Below, one piece after another: positions 1-9,005 of a stretch of 64,000 nucleotides of DNA. The notes beneath the pieces were generated by a model. It did no database searches and was not told the DNA's origin. It worked only from the letters and a program-made list of their open reading frames with translations. How positions within the stretch are numbered: position 1 is the stretch's first letter; every line of letters starts with the position of its first letter. Origin of the DNA: an uncultured Lachnospiraceae bacterium (lineage in GTDB: Bacteria; Bacillota; Clostridia; Lachnospirales; Lachnospiraceae); contig CAMWXE010000007.1 of NCBI GenBank assembly GCA_947178145.1, positions 1-64,000 of the forward strand, given 5' to 3'. The position numbers and the translations under genes were made by a program.

Positions 1-138
1 AACGTCCTCCGAAACCAGAAGGGAAAACCGATGCTACAGCTTAACATTGTAGCATTGGCGTATTGCTATGCCTAAATCTGGCGTGGGTGTGAAAAGTAAC
101 GTCGCGGGGAGGGAAATCGTGTTTTTTGTTGGATATGC

Positions 139-167
139 TTGAAAACGGCAAAATTTTAGAATATAAT
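139..167 (+). promoter_or_regulatory. Sigma-A promoter of the BREX-like operon
   Basis: TTGAAA at 139-144, a 17-base spacer and TATAAT at 162-167 form a near-consensus promoter about 90 bases before the first gene of the operon. Nothing else in 1-257 looks coding. A perfect 8-bp hairpin lies at 31-38 and 48-55 (ATGCTACA/TGTAGCAT, 9-base loop) but has no T-run, so its role is unknown. No second strong promoter was seen between the following seven genes, which suggests one transcript. Confidence 0.7.
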
Positions 168-257
168 GTCAAATGGGATAGTATAAACGGCGTGACCAAT
201 GAAAAATATTGGAAATGTCGATAAACTGAAGGAAATGAGCAAGGGTGAAGAACTATT

Positions 258-2462
258 ATGGCAAGGCAAAAGCAGTGGGATAAGTATGAGGCGGCTATTC
301 TGCTTGATTACTATTTGCAGTATTTGGATGGTAAACTCACTCGTGAAAAAGCAATCCGAATCGTGTCGGCAAAACTAAGAAAGATGGCAGAAACCAAAAA
401 CATTTGTATTGATGAAATATATAGGAATACAAATGGGATTGCATTTCAAATGCACAGCATGGAGTCAGCATATAAAGGTTTTACGGTAATGAAGCCAGCC
501 ACCAAGCTGTTTATTGAAACGGTTAGGTTGCTAAAAAATGATAAGGAACAGTATAACAAACTACTGAAGGAGGCAAGAGAGATGGCTGAAGTGCCCCCAA
601 AAGATAGCCGGGAAGAACATCCTGCGATAGAAAGCGAAACTAAAAGTAGAGTAGCAGAACTTGAATTTGCAAAAGACACTGAGCTGTCAAAGGTACGGAA
701 TGAACAGGGCAAGGATGCAGCAAATGTAGTTACGAGAAGCAGGAACACCCCTAATGGCGATACTTTCTTTCGCTGGCTAAACGAAGAACAGGGTATGGCA
801 AGTTCTTCCTGTCGCAGCTATGTTTCTGCCATAAATACGGCGGAACGGTATGCAATAGAAAATAATTTTAACCATTGCATATTATATACGGACAATTATC
901 AGGAAGCCAAAGCAACTGCCGATGAGCTGTTTGAGGATTATTCCTTTATGGAATGTAATGATCAGCAGCACAACAGGTTAAGGACAGCAATCAATAAACT
1001 TTTGACATATATTGAAAATGGCGGAAATGATATTGTTGTACAAATACCCTCGGCTGATCTTGTACCATTTACTGAAATTCTTATCGAAAGGTTTCCGAAA
1101 GGGTATAGGATTGGTTCAACCATTGAGCTTAAAAGGTTTAAACGGTATTGGGAAGAACTTTATGATGTCAAAATTGATATGGATGATAGCAGTGTTGAGA
1201 AAAATATTGAACATTGTGGGATTATTCATGAAGAAAAGATATATATGCCGCAAAAAATGCTTGACGAGAATATGAAAGAAAAATTGTTTTCGTATATCAA
1301 CAATAGTTTTCAATCCGGCAAATCCGTCATCTATTATGAAGCCTTGTTTAAGGAGTTTTCGGATGATTTTTTTGGATATTGTATGTATAATGCAAGTATG
1401 CTCCATGCTTATTTGGATTATATGAATGATGGAAGTTACTTCGTTGGGAAAGATTATATTTTAAAGGATGCTTCTGTCAAGGTTGAGCCTTACGATGAAG
1501 TAAAAGAATGCCTTATAAGGCAGGCAGCCCCAATGGGATATGGTGAAATATTTGTTGCTCTTTCACATATTCCAGAGCAGAAAATAAGAAATATACTTGC
1601 ACAAAATGGCGAGTTTGTCAGCAATGGGCGGGGCGAATACTTTCATATAGACATCACGACTTTCAGTGATGATGAGATGGGGGATATAACAGAAATTATC
1701 GAAAACACGATTGCGGAAAAGCAGTTTATCAGTGGAAATGAATTAGTTGACAGCATAAAGAAAAAATATCCGTATGTGATTGAGCAAAATGCATTGCTAT
1801 CGGATATAGGTGTGAGGAATGCGATTAGGTACAAATTAAAGGACAAGTTTTCTTTCAATGGAAACATCATCAGTTCGAGCAAAAAGCCTTTATCCATGAT
1901 GGGAGTTTTTGCTGATTTTTGCAGACAAAGAGCCTCTTTTACGCTTGATGAGCTGAAAATATTTAAACAAGAGCTGGGTACTGAGATTTACTTTGATGCA
2001 GTGTATGAAAATTCATTAAGAATAAGTAAGAATGAGTTCGTTTCCAAAACACAGGCTTCTTTCAGACTAGAAGAAACAGATGCGGTAATAGACCGTTTTT
2101 GCGATGTAGATTATATTGCTATAAGAAAAATCAATCAATTTGGATTGTTTCCCGATGCTGGATTTAGCTGGAATAGTTTTTTGCTTGAACATTATGTTGC
2201 AATGTACAGCCCGAATTATAAACTGCTGCATTCCAATTACAATGAGGGTGCTTGCGTTGGCGGCATTGTAAAGAAATCTTCCGGCATAGACACATTTGAC
2301 GAGTTGGTAATTGATGTGCTTGCACGGAGCGGTCTTCCTTTGCAAAAGGAAACGGCATTGCAGTATCTATGCGATGAGGGCTATATGGCTCGAAGAAATT
2401 ATTCAGGCATCGAACAGCTGCTTATCAAGGCAAAAGAACTGAGAAACCAGAAGGGGCTTTAA
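258..2462 (+). CDS. Unrecognised large protein, first gene of the BREX-like operon
   Basis: This 734-residue soluble protein has no family I can name with confidence. The first 110 or so residues (W7, E11, LLDYY, then RNTNGIAFQMHSME near 60-75) resemble an N-terminal domain seen in some Firmicute DNA-acting proteins. Around residues 165-230 a segment (FFRWLNEEQG, SSSCRSYVSAIN) recalls the SAM-like core-binding fold of integrases. The C-terminal half is charged, helical and may hold winged-helix units; no nuclease, helicase or methyltransferase motif is visible. The start ATG follows GGGTGAAG. It lies 4 bases before brxP, so it should be made with the BREX proteins. A DNA-recognition or regulatory role is inference from context only. 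Confidence 0.7.
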   Translation: MARQKQWDKYEAAILLDYYLQYLDGKLTREKAIRIVSAKLRKMAETKNICIDEIYRNTNGIAFQMHSMESAYKGFTVMKPATKLFIETVRLLKNDKEQYNKLLKEAREMAEVPPKDSREEHPAIESETKSRVAELEFAKDTELSKVRNEQGKDAANVVTRSRNTPNGDTFFRWLNEEQGMASSSCRSYVSAINTAERYAIENNFNHCILYTDNYQEAKATADELFEDYSFMECNDQQHNRLRTAINKLLTYIENGGNDIVVQIPSADLVPFTEILIERFPKGYRIGSTIELKRFKRYWEELYDVKIDMDDSSVEKNIEHCGIIHEEKIYMPQKMLDENMKEKLFSYINNSFQSGKSVIYYEALFKEFSDDFFGYCMYNASMLHAYLDYMNDGSYFVGKDYILKDASVKVEPYDEVKECLIRQAAPMGYGEIFVALSHIPEQKIRNILAQNGEFVSNGRGEYFHIDITTFSDDEMGDITEIIENTIAEKQFISGNELVDSIKKKYPYVIEQNALLSDIGVRNAIRYKLKDKFSFNGNIISSSKKPLSMMGVFADFCRQRASFTLDELKIFKQELGTEIYFDAVYENSLRISKNEFVSKTQASFRLEETDAVIDRFCDVDYIAIRKINQFGLFPDAGFSWNSFLLEHYVAMYSPNYKLLHSNYNEGACVGGIVKKSSGIDTFDELVIDVLARSGLPLQKETALQYLCDEGYMARRNYSGIEQLLIKAKELRNQKGL

Positions 2463-2466
2463 AATT

Positions 2467-4785
2467 ATGTATTCGTATGAATGGGATATTAAAACCGGAG
2501 GCTTGCTATTGAACAGTTCCCCGCTGCCTTTCAGCAAAGAGCCGAGACCGGTTTACTATAAAGAATTAGACATCCTTGGATTTGATAAATATTGGAATTA
2601 TGACAAGAATGACGCTTACCCATATATGTGGGCAGAAGCAAATAACTATTGGTATAGAGGAAAGCTTGTCGCCAAAACAAAGGGAGGCTCATTATATTCA
2701 GCACCGGAACTGCTGATTGTGGAAGAACCTGAACCGGAGAATGCACCGCTTCGGTTTGTAGATGTGCCGGGGATGGTTGATAAAAATAAAGGATTGATAG
2801 AAAAACTGACACAGGATACCATAAAAAAGGTATTCAATACCTATGCCCGGTTCAAAGATAAGGTAGACGTTTTTTATGTGGCATTTAGCGGGGGGAAGGA
2901 CAGCATCGTAACACTTGATATTGTCCAAAGAGCGTTGCCTCACAACAGCTTCAAAGTGTTATTCGGCGATACTGGAATGGAGTTTCCGGATACTTATGAT
3001 ACGGTTGGGATAATAGAAAAAGAATGTCATCATCAAGGCATTGAGTTTATCAGAGCAAAATCAGATTTAAATCCGCATTGTACATGGAAACAATTTGGTT
3101 CTCCGTCAAAAGTTACAAGGTGGTGCTGCAGTGTGCATAAAACCTCGCCACAAATACTTGCTTTAAGGAATAATTTGGGCAAGATTGATTTTACAGGAAT
3201 GGCTTTTGTGGGCGTTAGAGCTAGTGAAAGTGCGTCAAGAAGTGAATATGACTATATCAGTTTAGGAGAAAAACATAAAGGGCAGTATAGCTGTAATCCG
3301 ATTCTTGAATGGAATGCGGCTGAATTATATTTATATGTTTATTCGGAAAATCTTCATTTGAACGAGGCATACAAAAAAGGGAACAATAGGGCTGGCTGTT
3401 TAGTATGCCCCAATGTATCTGAGAAAAATGCTTATTTTAGAAGAACCTGCTATCCAAAAGAAGTAGATGAGTATATGAATATAATTGCTGATTTATATAA
3501 AGAAAGCATTCCCGCAGAAGAAAAGATGAAAGAATTTTTGGAGAATACTGGATGGAAAGCACGTATGAACGGAAGGGATGTGTCTATTGACATTGGATGT
3601 ACGGAACTGATGTCGGGGGACAAGTATATCCTTAAAGTGAGAAAACCTAAAAACGATTGGAGAGAATGGATAAAAACGATAGGCGTTCTCTTAAATGAGT
3701 CTTCGCCGTATAGGATTGATTTTAGACGAAATGAGTATTCCTTTGAGGTTATTGAATTGGCTGACGGTTATGAAGTGGTGCTAGATAAATATCTTGCAAA
3801 AACGGCACCTTTATTTGTCAAATTATTAAAAAATGTGTTTCATAAAGCAGCGTGTTGTATTGGATGCCATGAATGCGAAGCAGATTGCCAAAAAGGATGT
3901 ATCACAATGATAAACGGCAAAGTAAAAATAAGTGAGAACTGCGTAAGATGTTCTCAGTGTCATAAGGTTGATAGAGGGTGCCTAATTTATAAATCGTTAG
4001 AGATGCCAAAAGGAGGGGCTAAAATGGAAACAAAAAGTTTAAATTGTTATTCCACTCATGCGCCAAAGAAAGAGTGGATTAACCAATATTTTTCACAAAA
4101 AGATGAATTTGTAACAAATAACTCATTGGGATCGCAGATGTTTAGTTTTTTCAAACGATTTTTAAGAGACGCAGAGCTCATTGATGGAGACTCTTTTAGT
4201 GAATTTGCAAAAGTAATTGATTATATTGGAATAGATGAGTTAGAAAGTTGGGGATTGATTTTGACCAATTTGGTGTACAGTCCGCAAATAAACTGGTTTG
4301 TGAAGAATGTCAAAATGAATGAAAAATCTTCAAAAGAATACATTACTTCTATGTTGGTTGATAGTGGAACGAATGAGAGGGCGGCTAATGATATATTTAG
4401 GTCGTTTGTAAGATTTGTTGAACTGCCATTTGCAGAAGTGGGCATGGGATTCTCTGAGAAAGAAAAGAATAGGGTTATATCTGTCACAAGAACTCCTTGG
4501 CAGAACCCTGACCCTCGTGTGATTCTTTACAGCTTGTACAAGTTTGCGGAGAACTGTGGAGATTATTACCAGTTCACCCTTTCCCGACTGTTAAATCATG
4601 AAATCGACAGCGACGGAGTAAGCCCTACGGAAATCTTCGGGCTTGACCGTGAACAAATGGAAAAGATACTGAACGGCTTGTCTGTAAATTATCCGGAGTT
4701 TATTGCCGTATCATTTACCTTGGACTTGGATAATATTACGTTGCGAAATGACAAGGCATCAAAAGATGTCCTTGAATTGTTTTAA
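2467..4785 (+). CDS. brxP: BrxP-like PAPS reductase / ferredoxin / DUF4007-like fusion (type 4 BREX)
   Basis: A 772-residue three-part protein. Residues 139-146 (AFSGGKDS) are the PP-loop of the PAPS reductase/DndC group, which bind ATP and act in sulfur chemistry. Cysteine pairs WCC near 219 and AGCLVC near 313 fit Fe-S binding as in DndC-like proteins. Residues 463-505 carry two ferredoxin-type [4Fe-4S] clusters (C464, C467, C470, C474; C492, C495, C498, C505). From about 520 to the end is a DUF4007-like region. BrxP is the marker of type 4 BREX, where it replaces the methyltransferase; DNA phosphorothioation-like modification has been proposed from the DndC likeness and is not shown here. 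An internal ribosome site at 4011 may yield the last domain alone. Confidence 0.82.
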   Translation: MYSYEWDIKTGGLLLNSSPLPFSKEPRPVYYKELDILGFDKYWNYDKNDAYPYMWAEANNYWYRGKLVAKTKGGSLYSAPELLIVEEPEPENAPLRFVDVPGMVDKNKGLIEKLTQDTIKKVFNTYARFKDKVDVFYVAFSGGKDSIVTLDIVQRALPHNSFKVLFGDTGMEFPDTYDTVGIIEKECHHQGIEFIRAKSDLNPHCTWKQFGSPSKVTRWCCSVHKTSPQILALRNNLGKIDFTGMAFVGVRASESASRSEYDYISLGEKHKGQYSCNPILEWNAAELYLYVYSENLHLNEAYKKGNNRAGCLVCPNVSEKNAYFRRTCYPKEVDEYMNIIADLYKESIPAEEKMKEFLENTGWKARMNGRDVSIDIGCTELMSGDKYILKVRKPKNDWREWIKTIGVLLNESSPYRIDFRRNEYSFEVIELADGYEVVLDKYLAKTAPLFVKLLKNVFHKAACCIGCHECEADCQKGCITMINGKVKISENCVRCSQCHKVDRGCLIYKSLEMPKGGAKMETKSLNCYSTHAPKKEWINQYFSQKDEFVTNNSLGSQMFSFFKRFLRDAELIDGDSFSEFAKVIDYIGIDELESWGLILTNLVYSPQINWFVKNVKMNEKSSKEYITSMLVDSGTNERAANDIFRSFVRFVELPFAEVGMGFSEKEKNRVISVTRTPWQNPDPRVILYSLYKFAENCGDYYQFTLSRLLNHEIDSDGVSPTEIFGLDREQMEKILNGLSVNYPEFIAVSFTLDLDNITLRNDKASKDVLELF
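4011..4026 (+). promoter_or_regulatory. Internal ribosome binding site and ATG within brxP
   Basis: AGGAGGGG at 4011-4018, five bases, then an in-frame ATG at 4024-4026 (residue 520) is stronger than most true start sites in this operon. It sits at the border between the ferredoxin and DUF4007-like parts, so translation could start here and give a separate 253-residue protein. It may also be a relic of two genes that fused. Confidence 0.55.
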
Positions 4786-4800
4786 GGAGGAGACAGCGAC

Positions 4801-7800
4801 ATGGCGCTTGATATTTATCGTCATTACTTTGACATTGACCCGGATTATTTTCCGGCAGTCAATGAATCGGTAATCAATAATAATCCGGATATGTGGAAAA
4901 AGTATTATCCACACGCTACTTTTGTGAAGCTGATTAAGGATACAGTGAGTGTTCTGCGCAGAGAGCAAAAACATTCCATTTGGGTGGAGGGCGCTTATGG
5001 CACAGGTAAATCCCACGCTGTATTAACCTTGAAAAAACTTCTTGATGTGTCCGAAGAAGAAACAAGGGAATACTTTCAGAAATTCCAAATGGATAATGAC
5101 CTTTTCAATAAACTGCAAAATGCTAAGAACAGTGGGGAGATTCTTACCGTACATAGATATGGTTCTTCCTCTATTCGTGGTGACCACAATCTTGTGTTTG
5201 CCATACAGGAAAGCATTGAAAAGGCACTGAAAGACAGGGGGATTGGGAACAAAGGCAACAGTGCTATGAAAGGAGCTATTGCAAAATGGCTTGAAGATTC
5301 TGCAAATAAGGGCTATTTCAATTCTCTTGTAACAGGGGAATATTCCAATTTATTTGGTGGTGATAATGCGGATAATATTTTAGAGAAGTTAAATGACTTG
5401 TCAGGTGATGCGCTGATTGCACTTATGGATAAAATCTTTAAGGTGGCTGACGAACGTCAGATTAAAGTTTTGTCGTTGGACACTACCGGTCTTGTGTCTT
5501 GGATAAAAGAGATTATTAAGGCAAACAATCTCAAAGCTATTGTATTCATATGGGATGAGTTTACAGAGTATTTTAATAATAATGCGAGAAGTCTTACTGG
5601 TTTTCAGGAAATCGCCGAGCTTAGTGAAACTGACCCGTTCTATTTAATTATTGTAACCCATAAAAGCGCCGGCCTATTTGATGATGCAGATAAGGATAAG
5701 TTTAAGATTCTTGACCGTTTTATCAAGCCGACCTGTATCATTGAACTTCCAGAAAACATGGCATTCCAGCTTATGGGAGCGGCTATGGAGAAAAATAAGG
5801 ATGAAGCAGTCAGTGCGGATTGGGAAATGACGGTTGATGATCTTTATGACAGAACCCATGCTTCCAGATCATTAGTGAAGAGCAGCGCCAATATCTCTGA
5901 TGATGAATTAAAAAATATTCTGCCTATCCACCCATACACGGCATTATTGCTCAAACATATTTCTTCTGCGTTTGATTCTAATCAGCGCAGTATGTTTGAT
6001 TTTATCAAAAATGACAGGGGCGATGAAATCAAGGGTTTCCAATGGTTTATTGACAACTATGGTCCGGACAATGAGAATCCCTTGCTTACAATAGATATGA
6101 TATGGGAATTTTTTTACGAAAAGGGAAAGGAATATCTTTCTCATGATATTCGTTCGATTTTGGACTGCTATTCCCATGCAGCTGCCAAACAGCTCAGTTA
6201 TGATGAAAAACGGGTTTTGAGAACAGTTCTTCTTTTGCAGGCAATCTCCCAAAAGGTGGGAGATTCTGTTGAGTTGTTTATTCCCAATGAAAAAAATATT
6301 AATAATGCCTTTGAAGGTTCGGATATGGATAATGGAGCTGCCGGAAGATGCGCGGAAAAGCTTGTCCGTGACGAAGTACTTTATAAAAAGCCTCTTGGCG
6401 GTGGACAGACACAATATTCTGCCTTAGTAAATGCCGGGGATATGGCGGCGATTGATAAATTTAAAGAAGAAGTCAATAAGAAATCCACATCGTCACTGAT
6501 TAATGAGGGGCAGGTTTCAGAGGCTGTTACATTGGGCGGTGCTTTAAAACTGCGTTATGAGATGAGATATGTTTCATCATCTGATTTTGATTCGACCATT
6601 CGGTTGTTGCGTAATCAGGAGGGCAGTTTTGCCAACAAAATAGTTGCTGTTGTATCCTTTGCAAAAGATGACAGCGAAAGCGTTGTACTTGGCAAAAAGA
6701 TTAAAAGCGCATTGGAAGATGGCAGCTATAAGATGATATTTATCGATACGTCTACTACTACGTTTGGAAAAGACGGCTATGAGCAGTATTGCGAAAATAT
6801 GGCACAGGCTATGTATTATCAGGGCAAAGAGAATAATTTGGCACGTCAATATGAAACGAATGCCAAAGAAGCGTTGAAAAAGTGGAAAAACCGTATTTCC
6901 AGTGGTGAGTTTGTTGTCTATACTTCTGAAAAACAAGATGGCGAGCGAGCAACAACGATTGATGCGCTGTATACTGCCCTGTCCAGCATTAATAGGAGCA
7001 AGTACAGGAATTGCTTGGAAGGCGCTTATACTGTGACGGATAATATGTATATGCCAAGTTCTTTAAAGCAAGGAGTTGCCTGTGGCATAAAGCAGGAAAC
7101 GCAGGGGACATTCAGATCTTCTAATCCTGCCACGAAGCTTGAGAATGCCATAGGGGAAGCTTGGAATTATCAGGGAAAGTATTGGGTGGATAAACCGCAC
7201 CTTTTGATTTCAAAAATTAAGAACAGGGTAGAAGAACTCATAAAAGAAGGCTTTGATAATGGCGGGCGTATCTCTATTGCGAGAATCTATGACGAGTTAA
7301 AGGCGGAGCCTTTTGGTTTTATGCCCTGCAATCTTTCTGCATTTGTGATGGGATTTGTATTGAAAGAATATGTTGATGGATTTAGTTGGAGCGATGGTCT
7401 TACGAATGATGTATTAACTGTGAATAAGCTGCAGGAAATGGTTGATGAGATTATCAAATTACAGATTACAGCGAATCCGAGGTACAAGGATAAATATATC
7501 GTGGCAATGACAGAAGAAGAAAAGGCTTTTAATGAGGCCACATCTGTTGCTTTTAGTATTTCAAAAAGTTTTTGCACATCGGTTGAACAAACGAGGGAGC
7601 GCATCCGTAGTAAGATGAAAGAATATACGTTTCCTATTTGGACGCTGAAATCAATCATTAGAAGTGAAAATACAAAAACAGACGAAGCAACTCTTGCGAA
7701 ACTCATCGACTATTACTGCGGCATCGCAAACAGCAGCAATATGGGGGTGGATCACACAAGTGATAATGACATTGCCTATGCGATTGGCAAGCTGTGTATT

Positions 7801-8994
7801 GCCAATAAGGATGCTGCTGCCGATTTAAGTACGCTTTTAAGCAAGGGAAAATGCACGGAAGGAATGAAAGCTTATCTGAAAGAGTTCGAGAACGGAGAAC
7901 TGGTTGCGCTGGCTGAAGAAGTCGGGGATGGCGGTCAGTATATCAACGTGCTTCGGAAAAAGTTTGATGCAGATGCGGCAAATTGGGTATGGAATCTTGA
8001 GACGGTACAGCAGAAGATAAGGGAAGTAATTTTGGAATATAAGATTATTGCGGAAAGCAATAAAGTCATTTCAAAAAGTACGAATTTCGACAGCACGATT
8101 AGGGAATGGTGTGATAAGTGCCAGTATATTAGGGTTTCCTATCTGGCTGCAAAGAACTACTTGGACGATTTTGGCGCATTCTTGGAAATGCTTTATCATG
8201 TCAAAAAATCCGGGGTAATACTGGATTCACAGAGGCAGAAATTCTATGCTCTGCTTTTTGCAAACGAAGAAAATTTCAGGGCTTTCTACGGAAATCAAGT
8301 TGATTTGTTTAAGAAAGTCTGTGAATTTTATATTGAGGGATTTACAGAAGAAGAAATTCGTGAAATTTACAATATGATTCCTGCTGGTTCATTCACAAAG
8401 GAAAAGACAGAGTATACCACCATTGTAAACGACAAAGTCGAGGAATATAAGCGAAACAGCAAGTCTGCGAAGTTGAAAGCGTTTTGGAAAGAAAAAACCA
8501 AAACAGATACTCCGAGGGAGTGGTCTAAGAAGTATAAAATGCCTATTTTATGTATGGTGGAGGATAAGGATATTCAAGTGGCAAGGGCGGCATTCGGGGC
8601 TGTCAATCAAATGCATCCTGATGAAATTTCCATAGATAGGGCGGCTGCTTATTTCCAAACCGCTGGTTTTTTTGCTAGGTTGGAAGATGAGAACGCAAGA
8701 AACAGGGCATTTGTTGAAACGATTATTAAGGATTATGATGTGATGCTGAATGACATTGATGAAGTGAAACGGTATTTGGACAGCAGAATCACAGCGGATC
8801 CTTACGATTGGTTTGGTTTGCCGGAAGTCGATAAGAAGCTAAAGCAGCTTGCTGAGGCAAAATACAATCAAGGCGGCTGTGACAAGGCGCTTGAAAAGAT
8901 AGACAATATGGAATTGGCAGATGTGAAGCGGTACTTAAAAGATCTTATCAAAGATGATATGATTGTGGGCATGGCGATTATCAAAGGAAACTAA
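4801..8994 (+). CDS. brxC: BrxC/PglY-type BREX ATPase
   Basis: A 1397-residue P-loop ATPase with Walker A GAYGTGKS at residues 64-71 and a Walker B-like IVFIWDEF at 247-254. The size and position directly before pglZ match BrxC/PglY, the large ATPase present in all BREX types and needed for both host modification and phage defence. Long charged helical stretches follow the ATPase domain. The start ATG follows AAGGAGGAGA after a 15-base gap from brxP, and pglZ follows 11 bases after the stop. The family of P-loop proteins is certain; the type 4 assignment rests on the neighbours. Confidence 0.87.
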   Translation: MALDIYRHYFDIDPDYFPAVNESVINNNPDMWKKYYPHATFVKLIKDTVSVLRREQKHSIWVEGAYGTGKSHAVLTLKKLLDVSEEETREYFQKFQMDNDLFNKLQNAKNSGEILTVHRYGSSSIRGDHNLVFAIQESIEKALKDRGIGNKGNSAMKGAIAKWLEDSANKGYFNSLVTGEYSNLFGGDNADNILEKLNDLSGDALIALMDKIFKVADERQIKVLSLDTTGLVSWIKEIIKANNLKAIVFIWDEFTEYFNNNARSLTGFQEIAELSETDPFYLIIVTHKSAGLFDDADKDKFKILDRFIKPTCIIELPENMAFQLMGAAMEKNKDEAVSADWEMTVDDLYDRTHASRSLVKSSANISDDELKNILPIHPYTALLLKHISSAFDSNQRSMFDFIKNDRGDEIKGFQWFIDNYGPDNENPLLTIDMIWEFFYEKGKEYLSHDIRSILDCYSHAAAKQLSYDEKRVLRTVLLLQAISQKVGDSVELFIPNEKNINNAFEGSDMDNGAAGRCAEKLVRDEVLYKKPLGGGQTQYSALVNAGDMAAIDKFKEEVNKKSTSSLINEGQVSEAVTLGGALKLRYEMRYVSSSDFDSTIRLLRNQEGSFANKIVAVVSFAKDDSESVVLGKKIKSALEDGSYKMIFIDTSTTTFGKDGYEQYCENMAQAMYYQGKENNLARQYETNAKEALKKWKNRISSGEFVVYTSEKQDGERATTIDALYTALSSINRSKYRNCLEGAYTVTDNMYMPSSLKQGVACGIKQETQGTFRSSNPATKLENAIGEAWNYQGKYWVDKPHLLISKIKNRVEELIKEGFDNGGRISIARIYDELKAEPFGFMPCNLSAFVMGFVLKEYVDGFSWSDGLTNDVLTVNKLQEMVDEIIKLQITANPRYKDKYIVAMTEEEKAFNEATSVAFSISKSFCTSVEQTRERIRSKMKEYTFPIWTLKSIIRSENTKTDEATLAKLIDYYCGIANSSNMGVDHTSDNDIAYAIGKLCIANKDAAADLSTLLSKGKCTEGMKAYLKEFENGELVALAEEVGDGGQYINVLRKKFDADAANWVWNLETVQQKIREVILEYKIIAESNKVISKSTNFDSTIREWCDKCQYIRVSYLAAKNYLDDFGAFLEMLYHVKKSGVILDSQRQKFYALLFANEENFRAFYGNQVDLFKKVCEFYIEGFTEEEIREIYNMIPAGSFTKEKTEYTTIVNDKVEEYKRNSKSAKLKAFWKEKTKTDTPREWSKKYKMPILCMVEDKDIQVARAAFGAVNQMHPDEISIDRAAAYFQTAGFFARLEDENARNRAFVETIIKDYDVMLNDIDEVKRYLDSRITADPYDWFGLPEVDKKLKQLAEAKYNQGGCDKALEKIDNMELADVKRYLKDLIKDDMIVGMAIIKGN

Positions 8995-9005
8995 GGAGGA
9001 CAGGG

